NCBI GenBank assembly: GCA_015680685.1
Contig: MNCI01037665.1
Location: 1-28,673 of the forward strand
From: Gnetum montanum
Taxonomy: Eukaryota > Streptophyta > Gnetopsida > Gnetales > Gnetaceae
Length of the DNA stretch: 28,673 nucleotides
Reading direction: 5' to 3'
Shown here piece after piece: positions 1-9,144 of the stretch. Both the position numbers and the translations under genes were made by a program. Position 1 is the stretch's first letter. Each line of letters opens with the position of its first letter. The notes under the pieces were generated by a model. It was given only the letters and a program-made list of their open reading frames with translations, was not told where the DNA came from and did no database searches.

Positions 1-154
1 GCGTGTCCAAGTACGGCACACTCGAATAAAGACACCGTATAATCAAATTCACCACACTACGGGCAGACACGGGAAAATTCTAACTCTGGAGGGATCAAAC
101 TACCAGAGCTTCGCTACACTAAAACTGGGATGTGAAATGAGGGAGAGCCGCCTC

Positions 155-164
155 TTATTTATAG
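155..164 (-). promoter_or_regulatory. LTR TATA box
   Basis: On the minus strand this reads CTATAAATAA. It is placed like the CTATAAATA boxes of the other LTRs here, about 190 bases from the LTR start. Confidence 0.55.
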
Positions 165-177
165 AAATTGCGGTTGA

Positions 178-205
178 CTGCGATATCGCGTACGCGATAT
201 CGCAG
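178..205. repeat. 28-bp perfect CpG-rich palindrome
   Basis: The 28 bases are identical to their own reverse complement: arms ctgcgatatcgcgt and acgcgatatcgcag. It contains two GATATC hexamers and six CpG dinucleotides, and sits between TATA box and LTR start, where upstream promoter elements are expected. Confidence 0.85.
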
Positions 206-318
206 GGAAGGACGCGATATCACGACTCTGATATGACAGGGGGGTGATATCAAGGCAACTGATACGATACAAAAGGGTGGTGATATCCCAACGACTGATA
301 CAACAGGGCTGTGATATC
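182..318. repeat. Array of GATATC hexamers in LTR U3
   Basis: Six GATATC palindromes occur at 182, 196, 216, 246, 282 and 313. From about 235 they are embedded in a degenerate tandem unit of roughly 33 bases of the form GGG..TGATATC....GAC.GATAC..A. Similar but fewer GATATC sites occur at the matching place in both LTRs of element E (10555-10640, 15960-16030). Confidence 0.7.
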
Positions 319-355
319 ATGACTATCAGCACTATGAGCAATTTAGGTCTCATCA

Positions 356-1853
356 CTAGTTTAGGGAAGAATAGGTAGAAAGACCATGGGAAATCCAAAG
401 GTGGAAGTCAAGGTAGGAACTAGGACAAGCACCACGATGATGATAAGCATGATGATCATGGTTGTGAACAAGGAATAGGGGGTAGTAGACACTAGGTTGG
501 TGTTGGCTATCCTCCCTCTTCACGTTTGAAATCCTCATCTTCTAACTCTACTAGCTCTAACTAAAGCAGTAGAGAACATGGTCATGATGGAGTTGATCGG
601 TAGGACAGAGATGATCGTATGGCCCACTAGACTAGTAAAGACCACTGTTTTCGGCAACCAAGGGAGGGATGCCATCATGAAAGAAGGGATAGTAGAGGAA
701 ATGATAGGCATCATGGTCATCATAGAGGCTATGAATATGATGAGCCTTTTATTGCAACATTGAACATGTTAAATATTGTGGAGGCCATGAGAATCCCAAC
801 AAGGCATGTGAAAGATAGTAGAATCAAATGGTTAGATGTGAATAATATCCCCAAGTTCAAAGGGGGATATAACTCAAATACACAAAATCATCTTCAATCC
901 TTTCACAATGCCTATGTATTATAAAACATTGAAGCTGAATGGAAAAAATTAAAGATATTACCAAGGACATTCATTAATGAGGTTGAAAGGTGGTACTAGT
1001 CCTTAGAACTAAAATCAATGAAATGATGGAATACATGCTTGAGCTCTTCAATGGCAAGTATCAAACATACTCCCAAGTGTCCAATATCAGGAAGTAGATC
1101 TAAGGGTGGAGACAAGGAACACATGAATCCTTAGATGTGGCCATGGACAGATATTACTCTTGCTTACATAGGTGCCTAGGCTATGGCTTTTCTCAAAGGA
1201 AGTAGCTTCGCCATATTACTTATCAGCTTTGAATAGAAATGAAGAGAACTCTTGGGATTTATGACCAAGGGAGACTTTGAGAACTTAGAGTTCATTAGAT
1301 CTAAAGGTTGATTAAGTAGGTGGTCAAAGAAGAAGGTGAGTTATGGAAAAGATAATTTTAGAGGAGTTCAACTAGGATCCTTCTATCTGATAAAGGGGAG
1401 TCCAATTCTATGAAAACAAGGAGGAGGCACCACTTGATGAAGTGGTGCAACTTAAAATCTTACCGATCCAAAAATATGTTTTTGAAATATTAGCCAAGGT
1501 AGATAAAATGTGGGATTCTTTGGATGAAATATTCCAAATAGCTCTTAGAATTATAGAAGAATCCAAAGAGCAAAGTAGCAGTCATGACTGAAGGAGAATG
1601 AAAGAAGCTAAACATGCCCACCAAAGGAGTAAGGGAAAAGCTACTATTGTTGAAGAGGTTATAGAGTCTAAAACAAATGATGATGGTGGGTGTGACATAT
1701 GCCACTATGAGCATCCTAAGGAATGTTGCCTCATTATGTCACATTTTCAAGAGTCTATGGTGTATGCTTTGAATTCTAGATTGGCAAGAAGGAAAGCACC
1801 CAAGATGTTTTCTTATTCTCAAGGCAACTATAGGTAATTCCATCAATAGCAAC
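356..1853 (+). pseudogene. gag: Element A gag, decayed
   Basis: Gag is recognised by comparison with the gags of F and E. The N-terminal part is rich in His, Asp, Arg and Ser (for example HHDDDKHDDHG near 435 and DRHHGHHRGYEYDEP near 705). A capsid part follows, with EAMRIPTRHVKDSRIK near 782 and a Retrotrans_gag-like core with HESLDVAMDRYYSCLHRC near 1125. The C-terminal part has KVDKMWDSLDEI, EESKEQSS and a basic stretch, then CDICHYEHPKECC (C-x2-C-x3-H-x3-C, near 1690). Stops and frameshifts break it throughout. It ends at YYPSG, fused at about 1853-1858 to the middle of RT, so the gag-pol linker and protease are missing. Confidence 0.85.
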
Positions 1854-1857
1854 TCTA

Positions 1858-2959
1858 CTATCCAAGTGGAAGGTCTATATTGATTTTAGGCTATTGGACA
1901 TGGAAACTTACAAATATCACTTTTTGTTGTCATTTGTAGACCAAGTGTTGAACACCATTTCTAAGAATTGCTCCTACAGCTTTCTAGATGGTTATAGTTG
2001 CTATAATCAAATTCATATTGCACCTAAGGATTAGGAAAAAACAACATTGAAAAGTCCCTAGGAAACTTTCGCATATAGAAAGATGTTATTTGGCTTGTGT
2101 AATGCCAATGCTACATTCCAACACCTTGTCTTGAGAATCTTCCAAAAAGAAATTGGTAGCAGGATGGAAGTCTTCATGGATGACTTCTCTAGTTATAGGG
2201 CTACATTTGAGCAAGTCCTAGACCATCTTGAGCAAGTGCTAAAAACGTGTGTAGAGATAAACCTTAGGCTCAACTAGTAGAAAAGCCACCTAATGGTCTA
2301 GGAAGGTATTATTCTGGGGCATAGAATCTCAAAGAAAGGGATCAAGGTGGACCTTGAAAAAATAAGGATCATCCAAGGAATTATCAAATAGCCAGAAATA
2401 ATTAAAGATGTGAGGTCATTCCTTGGACACATTGGTTACTATTGATGATTCATTAAGAATTTCTCTAAGATTGCTAAACAATTATTCAAGCTGAGAAAGA
2501 AGGATGCTCCATTTGTCTGGATCAAGGAATGTGAGCATGCATTTAAGCATCTCAAGTAGCAACTCATGGAAGCTCTAATCCTACAAGGACCTAAATAGTC
2601 CAAACCCTTCCACATCATGACGGTTGCTTCAAATTATGTGCTGGGAGCCATGCTCACATAGTTGGATAATCAGAAATGTCCTTACTGCATTCATTATATG
2701 AGTAGAAGCATTGTGGGTGCATAACTAAATTTGATTTCAATATATAAAGAATTGATGGTAGTGGTGTTCTCCTTAAAGAAATTTAGGCACTATGTGCTTA
2801 GGTACAAGGTGTTCATGCACATAGACTACAATGCAATTTGGTTTCTAGTCCCTGTGTCATATGGTGGCTAGTGATCTTGTAGAAATTTGATCTTACAATG
2901 GTAGATTGAAACGAGACCGAGAACATGGTTGCTAACCACTTATCTCAGTTGTGATGGAA
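1858..2959 (+). pseudogene. pol: Element A reverse transcriptase-RNase H, decayed
   Basis: Translation begins inside RT at KVYIDFRLLDMETYK (first catalytic Asp kept), then FLDGYS.YNQI, FAYRKMLFGLCNANATFQ and the active site FMDD at 2173-2184. The RT thumb/connection SFLGHIGYY follows near 2414. In RNase H, PFHIMTVAS near 2608 replaces the usual DAS, so the first catalytic Asp is Val (2623-2625). RNase H ends with FDLTMVD.NETENMVANHLSQL near 2887. There are about eight in-frame TAG/TGA codons and a frameshift near 2870. The RT N-terminus is absent through the deletion at 1857. C (21722-22660) carries the same region with its N-terminal part. Confidence 0.9.
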
Positions 2960-4336
2960 CAACAAAGAGGAGGAGAGCCTACTATCATATTAGTTTTCTA
3001 ATGAAGTCCTCTTTGCCAAGGCTATAATTTCAAAAATGCCCAAGTAACCTAATTGGTGCAATTGCATTCTCATCTATCTTCTTACGTAGGAGATATCATA
3101 AGAGTGGGACCATAGGAAGAAACAATAGTTTCTTCACCAAGCAAAATACTTCATGAAGATCAACAGACACCTTTACAAGGTGTGCACTAATGGCCTAGTT
3201 CGTTGGTGTGTTTTTGATGTTGATCAACTACGTGTTCGCTAAGATGCTTACAGGGGCCCTTGTGGGGGCCACTATGCTAGGAGAGACATGGCCATTAAAA
3301 TCCTCATGGTAGGGTATTATTAACCAACACTTTTCAGGGATTCTTACCAATTCATCTATGCCTGTGAACACTGCCAACATGATGGTGGAATGACTGCTCA
3401 TATGGAGGGACCTTAGTAGTGGATCCAACCATTGGAGCCCTTCGACATATGGGGCATTAAATTCATGGATCCCATCACACCCATGTTAAGTAAAAAGGCA
3501 TACATCATAGTTGTTGTTGACTATTGTATGAATTGGGTGGAAGCTGTAGCTATCACCAATTGCACATCTTCTCTGATTACTTGGTTTTCACAACAAAATG
3601 TTGTAAATAGGTTTGGAGTGCCACGTGCACTTATTTTTGATAATGGTACTCATTTTACAAGTGCTAGCTTTCAACAACTCATGTAATTCTTGGGGGTTGA
3701 ACATAAATTAATAACACCCTACCACCACTAAGCCAATAATCAAGCAAAGGCTACAAATAGGGAAATAACAAAGATACTAACAAGAATAATTAGTAAATAT
3801 AAGAGGGATTAGAGCACAAAACTCAATGATGTCCCTTGGACCTACCACTCCACATGGAAACTTTCTATTGGCTACTCTCCTTATGAGCTTGTGTACAGAA
3901 AATTGCTAATAGTTCCAATTCAAGCTAAGCTCTATACACTATGATCAACTTGTGACGTTGACCTTAACCTAAGTCTAGTATGAGAGAAAAGAGTGATGAA
4001 TCTCAACTTGCTAGATAAGAGCCAATTAGTAGTCCTATCATCTAATGAGTTGTACAAGGCATTCAACAAGGAATGACATGACCTTAGAATAAGGAAAGTT
4101 AATTTTTAACTAGGAGATAGGGTCCTCTACTAGAATCTCACACATGTGCACAAAGAACCAAGTTCTACACATTGTGTGAGGGGCCTTATGTTATCTATGA
4201 AACCTTTCCTTCTGGGGCCATGTTAATATACAAACCTGAGAGCCCAAACAAGAAATTGCTGGTCAACCTAAAACAAATAAAACCTTTCCATGAGCCTAAA
4301 ATACCCAGTGACAAGAACACCTTAAAAAATGGATAG
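2960..4336 (+). pseudogene. pol: Element A integrase, decayed
   Basis: The N-terminal zinc finger is visible as GPCGGHYARR near 3257 followed by CEHC near 3363; the first His of the HHCC set reads Tyr. The catalytic core runs from GIKFMDP (3453) through VVDYC.NWVEA and FDNGTHFTS to QAKATNREI. Of the D,D35,E triad, the first Asp is Lys (3459-3461), the second is intact (3639-3641) and the Glu is Lys (3747-3749); the 35-residue spacing is kept. The C-terminal part contains GYSPYELVY and, after frameshifts, KPFHEPK and a final Gly-stop (4334-4336). It is inactive through stops and the catalytic changes. Element F carries the closest copy (18241-19706). Confidence 0.9.
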
Positions 4337-4434
4337 GCATGTTCAATTTTTCAGGTCTCCTCCTTCTCACTTAGTCATGGGGAAGATGGGCATCCATGCT
4401 GATGAATCAAAGTGGCTCCTTATTTTTTATACCT

Positions 4435-4570
4435 TTTTGGTTTACACTTTTTTGTTTTACATCATCTTTAGTACATTTTTATCTTTCTTAAATATTTTAC
4501 AATTTCTTCCATATTTTACTTTATTTTATTTGAGTTTTTATAATTTTTTTCTTATGTTTGTTTTGTTCTT
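4435..4570 (+). repeat. T-rich low-complexity tract after pol
   Basis: A run of degenerate TTTTACAC/TTTTGTTTT units lies just downstream of the pol end. The same tract follows pol in F (19790-19990) and E (reverse complement, 12465-12600), so it is part of the family. The 87-residue hydrophobic ORF over it (4329-4592) only reflects Phe/Tyr/Leu codons from T-runs. Confidence 0.6.
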
Positions 4571-5860
4571 TATTTATTATTGCCAAGACTAAGTGCAATT
4601 GTAGTTGTTAGCTGATGGTGGTTTGTGCTATAATGATTTTGATTACTAATGTCTAGAATCTATCTTTGAATTATGGTATTGATAACTAAGACATGTTTTC
4701 TTTTTCATGGAATAGGTAGTGAGTCCATGTCATCCATCCACCCACAAACTCTATGATGGTCCTTGTTTTGGAAATATGAGGTTCCTTCCTTAATGAAACT
4801 TTTAATGAACTTGTGACCTTGGTAGTTTCCAAATTTTGGAATAATTAATGGATAGACAAGGATGTGACTTCAATAGGATTTGATGCTTTTTGTACTTGCC
4901 TACCCTCTTAGGTGCATGAGTATTCTCATGGATTTCTCATCATTTCATTGTTAACCAATAAAAGGAAGTTAAAGCCTTTGCATGGTGTGGTTCCCATCCA
5001 AAAATATAAAAATATAGAATTAAAAAAAAATAGTAATGGAAATACAAAGCACATCCCTTAGACAAAATAATGGGCTACAAGCACTGGTTATGGGACTAGA
5101 AAGACATGTTACCCATGCCTGAAGGTCTCCTCTAACTAAGGTTCATCTCACTTCTTACTTCTCTTTTCTTCTCTTTTAGAAATGGTGCTTGATCTATGGG
5201 GATATTCTTGTGCCTTGATGACATGGGCCCATTGTGAAGTGATAATGCAAAGTCACTGAAAGTGGTTGGCTTTAATTTAGACTAAGAAGGGATGTTATTA
5301 GGTTATATTAATTACCAAATCCATAAGGGACTTCATGTGACCATGATACAGGACTTCATTCCACTCTCTCTCATTCATCTATGCTTCCAATAACTCACCT
5401 AATTGCTGGTTTTTCATGTTTTGTTCAGTGTCTTAGTTTGATATGTCAAAATTCTTAGGTAGTCACTTATAGGATTTAGTCCTTAAATTTTCACAACCAT
5501 TAATCATCCATGGGATCCATGGAATCCTTGGTTTGAGGGCATGCAAGGGCATTAAAGGTATGAGCCTACCATGGGGAGGACCCACTTGCATACCTCTTGG
5601 TTGGGCTATTTAAGTTTCTTATCCTTAGACATTTTTGCATTCAAATATTTTGTGCTCCATGTCAGTTGCACCTAGTTTGATAGTCCTTTTTAAGTCTCTC
5701 CAATCATTCTCCTCATAAAAACTCTCTTTTTGTGAACTATCTAGCCCTCTTCAAGCATTTCTTCATGTTGATGGCCTTTCTGGATCTTTAAGGACTCCAA
5801 CTTTATGCAAAAACTCTTTTTTTTTGCCTAATTTTTGAAGTACAAAAATTGTCTTTTGGC

Positions 5861-5942
5861 CACATCGATGGGATCCCATTGACATAGTCACTCATATCGA
5901 TGTAGCTGCTCATGTCAATGTAGCCACAAAAACCTATAAATA
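5861..5942 (+). promoter_or_regulatory. Internal LTR-like promoter block, element A
   Basis: The block reads ...catcgatgggatcccattgacat..., then repeats of tcgatgtag/tcaatgtag, then CCTATAAATATAG (TATA 5934-5942). The LTRs of this family have the same architecture in U3: catcgatgggatgctatcaa near 9169 and a CCTATAAATG box at 26592-26601. The block is conserved in the spacer of F (21310-21383). Its place about 580 bases before the third ORF suggests a separate promoter for that ORF. This is inference. Confidence 0.45.
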
Positions 5943-6133
5943 TAGTGTAACACTTTAAAATTTTTTTCATTTGCTTCAAAATGGTAAAGTAGTTATTGTA
6001 GTTTTCAAACCCCAAAACCTACAACTTTCACACCACTTATCTAATTCACCTCATTCTTCATTCTTGTAGCTACTAGAGATGAGCTCTATGTTGTGGGGGC
6101 CACAAACCTTAGGTTTCTGACAGAAAATTTTTA

Positions 6134-6276
6134 ATGATGAGCAACAAGTAGTCCCTATGCCCAACCATACGAATCATTAGCATTCACTAAGTGGTCTAAT
6201 TGAATTCTATATACTTTGGCTCTCTAGGTACACTGGGTCTAGGAAGTGAATCTGATAGACAAGAGAAAAATCTTTT
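6134..6276 (-). mobile_element. Relic of an LTR 3' end
   Basis: The piece starts tgatgagcaacaag and continues in line with the start of the E LTR at 9827 (tgatgagcgacaaggtaccc) and at 15240, including CCAACCATAC, CATTCAC and GGTACACTGG. The F spacer lacks it: there the flanks join directly (near 21575). It is therefore a later, truncated insertion of about 143 bases into element A. No clear target duplication remains. Confidence 0.6.
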
Positions 6277-6509
6277 CAAAAATTTTCTAACTCCCACAAG
6301 GTTTAACCAATAAAATAACACTAAAATTACTAATTTATGAGTGTAAACCTCAACAACAAGCTCTAGTAGACATTGAAATAAAATAATAATATAATAATAT
6401 TAAAATGATTAATCCACCATGATCACAACTTAGCCATGTGTAACTAAGCTAAGAGATAAGGTACACAAATGTTATAAAGTTACACACCAAATGTTAGTCC
6501 TTCATCATG

Positions 6510-6521
6510 TTGTGATTATAG
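6510..6521 (+). promoter_or_regulatory. Possible 3' splice site before third ORF
   Basis: TTGTGATTATAG ends directly at the ATG at 6522. In element E the matching site on the minus strand is a U-rich run followed by TTTTGTGATTGCAG (11003-11018). The shared TTGTGATTRYAG ending could serve as a splice acceptor giving a subgenomic message. Confidence 0.35.
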
Positions 6522-8650
6522 ATGGCACCAAGACCAATGAACCCAAAGGAAGGAGGACTATCCCAACAAAGGGATAAGTGACCTAGAATTGGAAGGGGAC
6601 AACAAAAGCAACCCTAGGAGTAGGTAGCTAAGATGCATGCAATGGGGCCTCTTCTAGAGAACCCTGAAGTGGAATCTATTCATTAGATTTTAGAAGCTAA
6701 AATGGAGCATTCCCATTGAGATGAGACACTTGGACCTAGACCAAACCTTAAGGTCACTTTAACAGAGGCTTGCTTGAGGTAAATCAGGTCCTAGGAGATT
6801 CAAAAAATAGTTCTTCTTAAACTAAACTTTCGATCTTTCTTGAAATTTTCCCTAGAAGATGTTAAGATTTAACTCTAGATTTCCCCCATGTGTCCCATTC
6901 TTACTTCCAGTAGAGAATGATACATGAGAGAAACCTACCTCTTTTGGAATAACAAGTAAGGTAATGCCATAGTGAAAATAAAGGACATTTTTGTGTCCTA
7001 CTTGGTAAAGGTCATTTTTGAGGCCCTTGGGTTACCGAAAACTAGGGCAACCTTGGTAGAGATTTCAATGCAAGTGGACCTAGAGGTTAAGAAATAGTGG
7101 ATCCAGTAGTGCTACGGTGTTGACCATAAGGAATTTGGTGTAGTCACAATGGCAAAGCATGCATACTTTAATATGGACACCTACCACCTCAATCTAATTG
7201 TGAGGCCCAATAAGATAAAAACCTTCTCTACCTATGCATGCACTGCTCTAAGTGAAAAAATTTCAGTCAACCTCTCTCAGCTAAACTATCTTGAGATGGA
7301 GAGGCATTTTAAAGAGAACGAATAAGGGAGGAAGACACTTCCCTTCCCATGTCTCATTAGAAAATTATGCAAAAGGGGAGGAATAGCCTTTTATTCTAAT
7401 GATGCCTTTTGCCTCTTGGGGTGAAAATGATAAAAGACAAAGTGCCTGCTAAGGTGATCAAACAAGAGAAATTTCCACCACTAACCACTCATGAATAATC
7501 AACATCGGAGTCCTGCATTACTCTTAAGCACATGCATGAACTTTGTGAGAAACTTCACTAGTAGTATTAGGCAAGACCGAGTGATGGTGAACCCTCTATC
7601 TACAAACCAGCATTGAGCCATCTCAATGTGGTTGCACATTCCATTAATAGGATGGAGGGTTTTGCACCAATCCTCACCAATCCCACTATACTTAGCTAAG
7701 AAGTCTCAAGTGATGAAGCTTTTCAATAGCTTTAGGAAAAACCTCAAGAGGTTGAGTATGCAAAGGAGTCAACAATCTTTAATCAATCCTTAGTAGATGC
7801 AACTATGTATATCATTCAAAAGGACTTATCAAACATTCGCTAGGAGAATGTAAGACTGACCCAGAAAAACCATTGCTTATGAAATGTTAAAATGTAGAAA
7901 GATCAGATGGTTGAATTCATCTAATAATAATAGGAGTAGCATGACATGGTAAACACTCAATTAAGGATGTTGGCCTTCAAAAATTATAATCTTCCATTGG
8001 AGAAGGTGCATGCCCTTTGGTAGAAGTCTACATTGAAATCTTCACTTGGAAAAATGAGCTCCTCAAATTTGAAAGAGTTAAGAACCATTACAATGATCAA
8101 GTTGGCTTGTAGAAGGAAATCAATGAGAAACACATCCAAGGAGCAAAGGAAAAGGTAAATGAGGTTCTTTAGTAGCTCCAATAAGGAGGTGATGTTTGGC
8201 ATCCCATCTTTGATGGACTGAATAAATACAACAAAGCTGAAATCTACCTCAAGGAGTTGTAGATTAAGGAGATGATGAAGTACATGAAGCTTGCTAGCCT
8301 CTGTTATTAAAACTTGACAATGCTGATTGTAGGAAGGCTAAGGTCAAATTTGAAGAAAAAAATGGCCAACTCATACCTTTTGTATAAGGTAGAGCTCAAG
8401 AACCATAAAGAGACCAAGAAAAATCTTGAAATAGTAAATGTGGAACTCAAGGTTTTCAATGCAATGTTAATTAATCAAAGGTCAATAGTAGAGAACCTGG
8501 CGAAAAGAATGAAGGACTACTAGGAGTTGCAGAATGGACTCAGAGCATTCAACATTAAACACAAACAATTCATTGTCTGGTTTGTTAATGTCAAAGAGAT
8601 GTTCCATGTAATTCCTTGTCCTTGAAATGTCCCCATATTAGTGCAGATTG
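6522..8650 (+). pseudogene. Element A third ORF (env-position, coiled-coil), decayed
   Basis: A long coding remnant lies between pol and the 3' LTR. The frame is kept from the ATG at 6522 (MAPRPMNPKEGG) to at least 7400 despite many CAA/CAG-type stops; later parts are in two other frames. Residues near 7333-7392 (KTLPFPCLIRKLCKRGGI) resemble the conserved FPxLIxxLCxxAGV stretch of the plant retroelement domain annotated as 'putative plant transposon protein'; this likeness is from memory. The second half (7690-8640) is rich in Lys/Glu/Leu heptads, for example NLEIVNVELKVFNAMLINQ, and matches the third ORF of F (25100-26050). No clear signal peptide or transmembrane helix is seen, so a structural or gag-like role fits as well as an envelope-like one. 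It breaks off at the ambiguous base 8651. Confidence 0.6.
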
Positions 8651-8651
8651 A
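8651..8651. other. Ambiguous base at a structural break
   Basis: The third ORF matches F up to this N (F position about 26045). Immediately after it the sequence is LTR, matching F from about 26668. Roughly 620 bases that F has are missing exactly here. Confidence 0.7.
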
Positions 8652-9144
8652 NAAAATTAGAATGTTTTCTAAGTGCCCACAATAGGAGTGAAAAGTATAT
8701 GGATCTTTATTTGAACACTGATGTACTTCAGCACATTGGTGTGATTGACAGTAAATACAAGGTTTATTTGCAAACCTTGCAGCATTGGGAATTAGCTTAA
8801 TGTTTACTTTAAATGCACTTATTATTTAAGTATTTTACTTTAATGCATTGAATTAATTAATTAATTAGCACTTAATTAAAGCACATAAGTATGACCACTT
8901 TGAGCATATGTTAATACTTAGCAATGCGAGTAGCGCCTAACACTTAGTAACCTAGTAGCATTGCAATGTGTACAGAATGTGTATAGAAAGTGGAAATGGA
9001 TGCTTATGTTAGGATTAGTAAAGATATTAGTTAGTTATTAGCTTAATTAAACATTTAATTACTTTGTTTTTTGGAACTTAGGTGATTTAAATAATAAATA
9101 TAAAATGATAAAAAACATATGCCTCAGTTACACTTAACCATACA
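8652..9144 (+). mobile_element. Element A 3' LTR, first part (interrupted by F)
   Basis: It aligns with 26668-27160 of the F 3' LTR (shared ATGGATCTTTA, CTTATGTTAGGATTA, CATATGCCTCAGT and CACTTAACC). The first ~185 LTR bases are absent. It stops at ATACA (9140-9144), where F begins, and continues at 27335. It contains an AATT tetranucleotide run near 8853-8872. Confidence 0.85.
9140..9144. repeat. Target site duplication of element F
   Basis: ATACA before F (9140-9144) is repeated exactly after it (27330-27334). Joining the flanks gives an uninterrupted LTR segment (cttaacc-ATACA-cttgcacttcac) like that in the LTRs of E. Confidence 0.9.

Larger units (their letters stand above)
1..355 (-). 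mobile_element. Partial LTR, minus orientation, at window edge
   Basis: This is the promoter-side end of an LTR read on the minus strand. It shares with the LTRs of element E (10470-10500 and 15870-15900) the block around CAAGAGCTTCGCTA (here ccagagcttcgctacact, 102-119), then a reversed TATA box, then a GATATC-rich stretch. It ends at 350-355 in TCATCA, the same terminal hexamer as the other LTRs here (TGATGA...TCATCA). At 356 the sequence changes to gag of element A, so this LTR inserted into that gag. Its other end, target duplication and parent element lie outside the window. CpG sites survive here while they are depleted elsewhere, which suggests a younger insertion. It could be a solo LTR or one LTR of a full element. 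Confidence 0.72.
4337..6521 (+). other. Long non-coding spacer after pol, element A
   Basis: This segment aligns with the post-pol segment of F (19707-21720) and in part with that of E (minus, 10676-12650), so it belongs to the element. Sense frames are closed. It starts with a T-rich run (4435-4570), carries a conserved U3-like promoter block near 5860-5942, contains an LTR relic (6134-6276) and ends in a splice-acceptor-like site at 6521. Related env-class plant elements carry a long spacer here too. Confidence 0.75.
356..9144 (+). mobile_element. Element A: old Athila/Tat-like retrotransposon, 5' truncated
   Basis: This is the outermost element of the nest. Order: gag (356-1853), RT-RNaseH (1858-2959), integrase (2960-4336), spacer, third ORF (6522-8650) and 3' LTR. 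The LTR begins at 8652 already lacking its first ~185 bases, is interrupted at 9144 by element F, and resumes at 27335-27499. The 5' LTR, PBS and gag start are not in the window because another LTR lies across gag at 355/356. Protease and the N-terminal half of RT are deleted at about 1857. Every coding segment has several in-frame stops. The order RT-RNaseH-INT marks Ty3/gypsy, not Ty1/copia. Confidence 0.85.

Noticed and set aside
578-763. 61-codon plus-strand ORF with many Met/Ile
   Set aside because: It is an alternate frame of the His/Asp-rich gag linker of A (CATGAT-type repeats). The true frame reads REHGHDG...DRHHGHHRGYEYDEP.
1858-4336. Ty1/copia or pararetrovirus origin of the pol genes
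   Set aside because: Integrase follows RNase H, LTRs and tRNA-Asp primer sites are present, and the sequence has an FMDD motif and HHCC integrase. This fits Ty3/gypsy of Athila/Tat type.
4329-4592. 87-codon ORF with a strongly hydrophobic tail, like a membrane protein
   Set aside because: The hydrophobicity comes from a T-rich tract after pol that is shared in degenerate form with F and E; the start lies at the pol stop.
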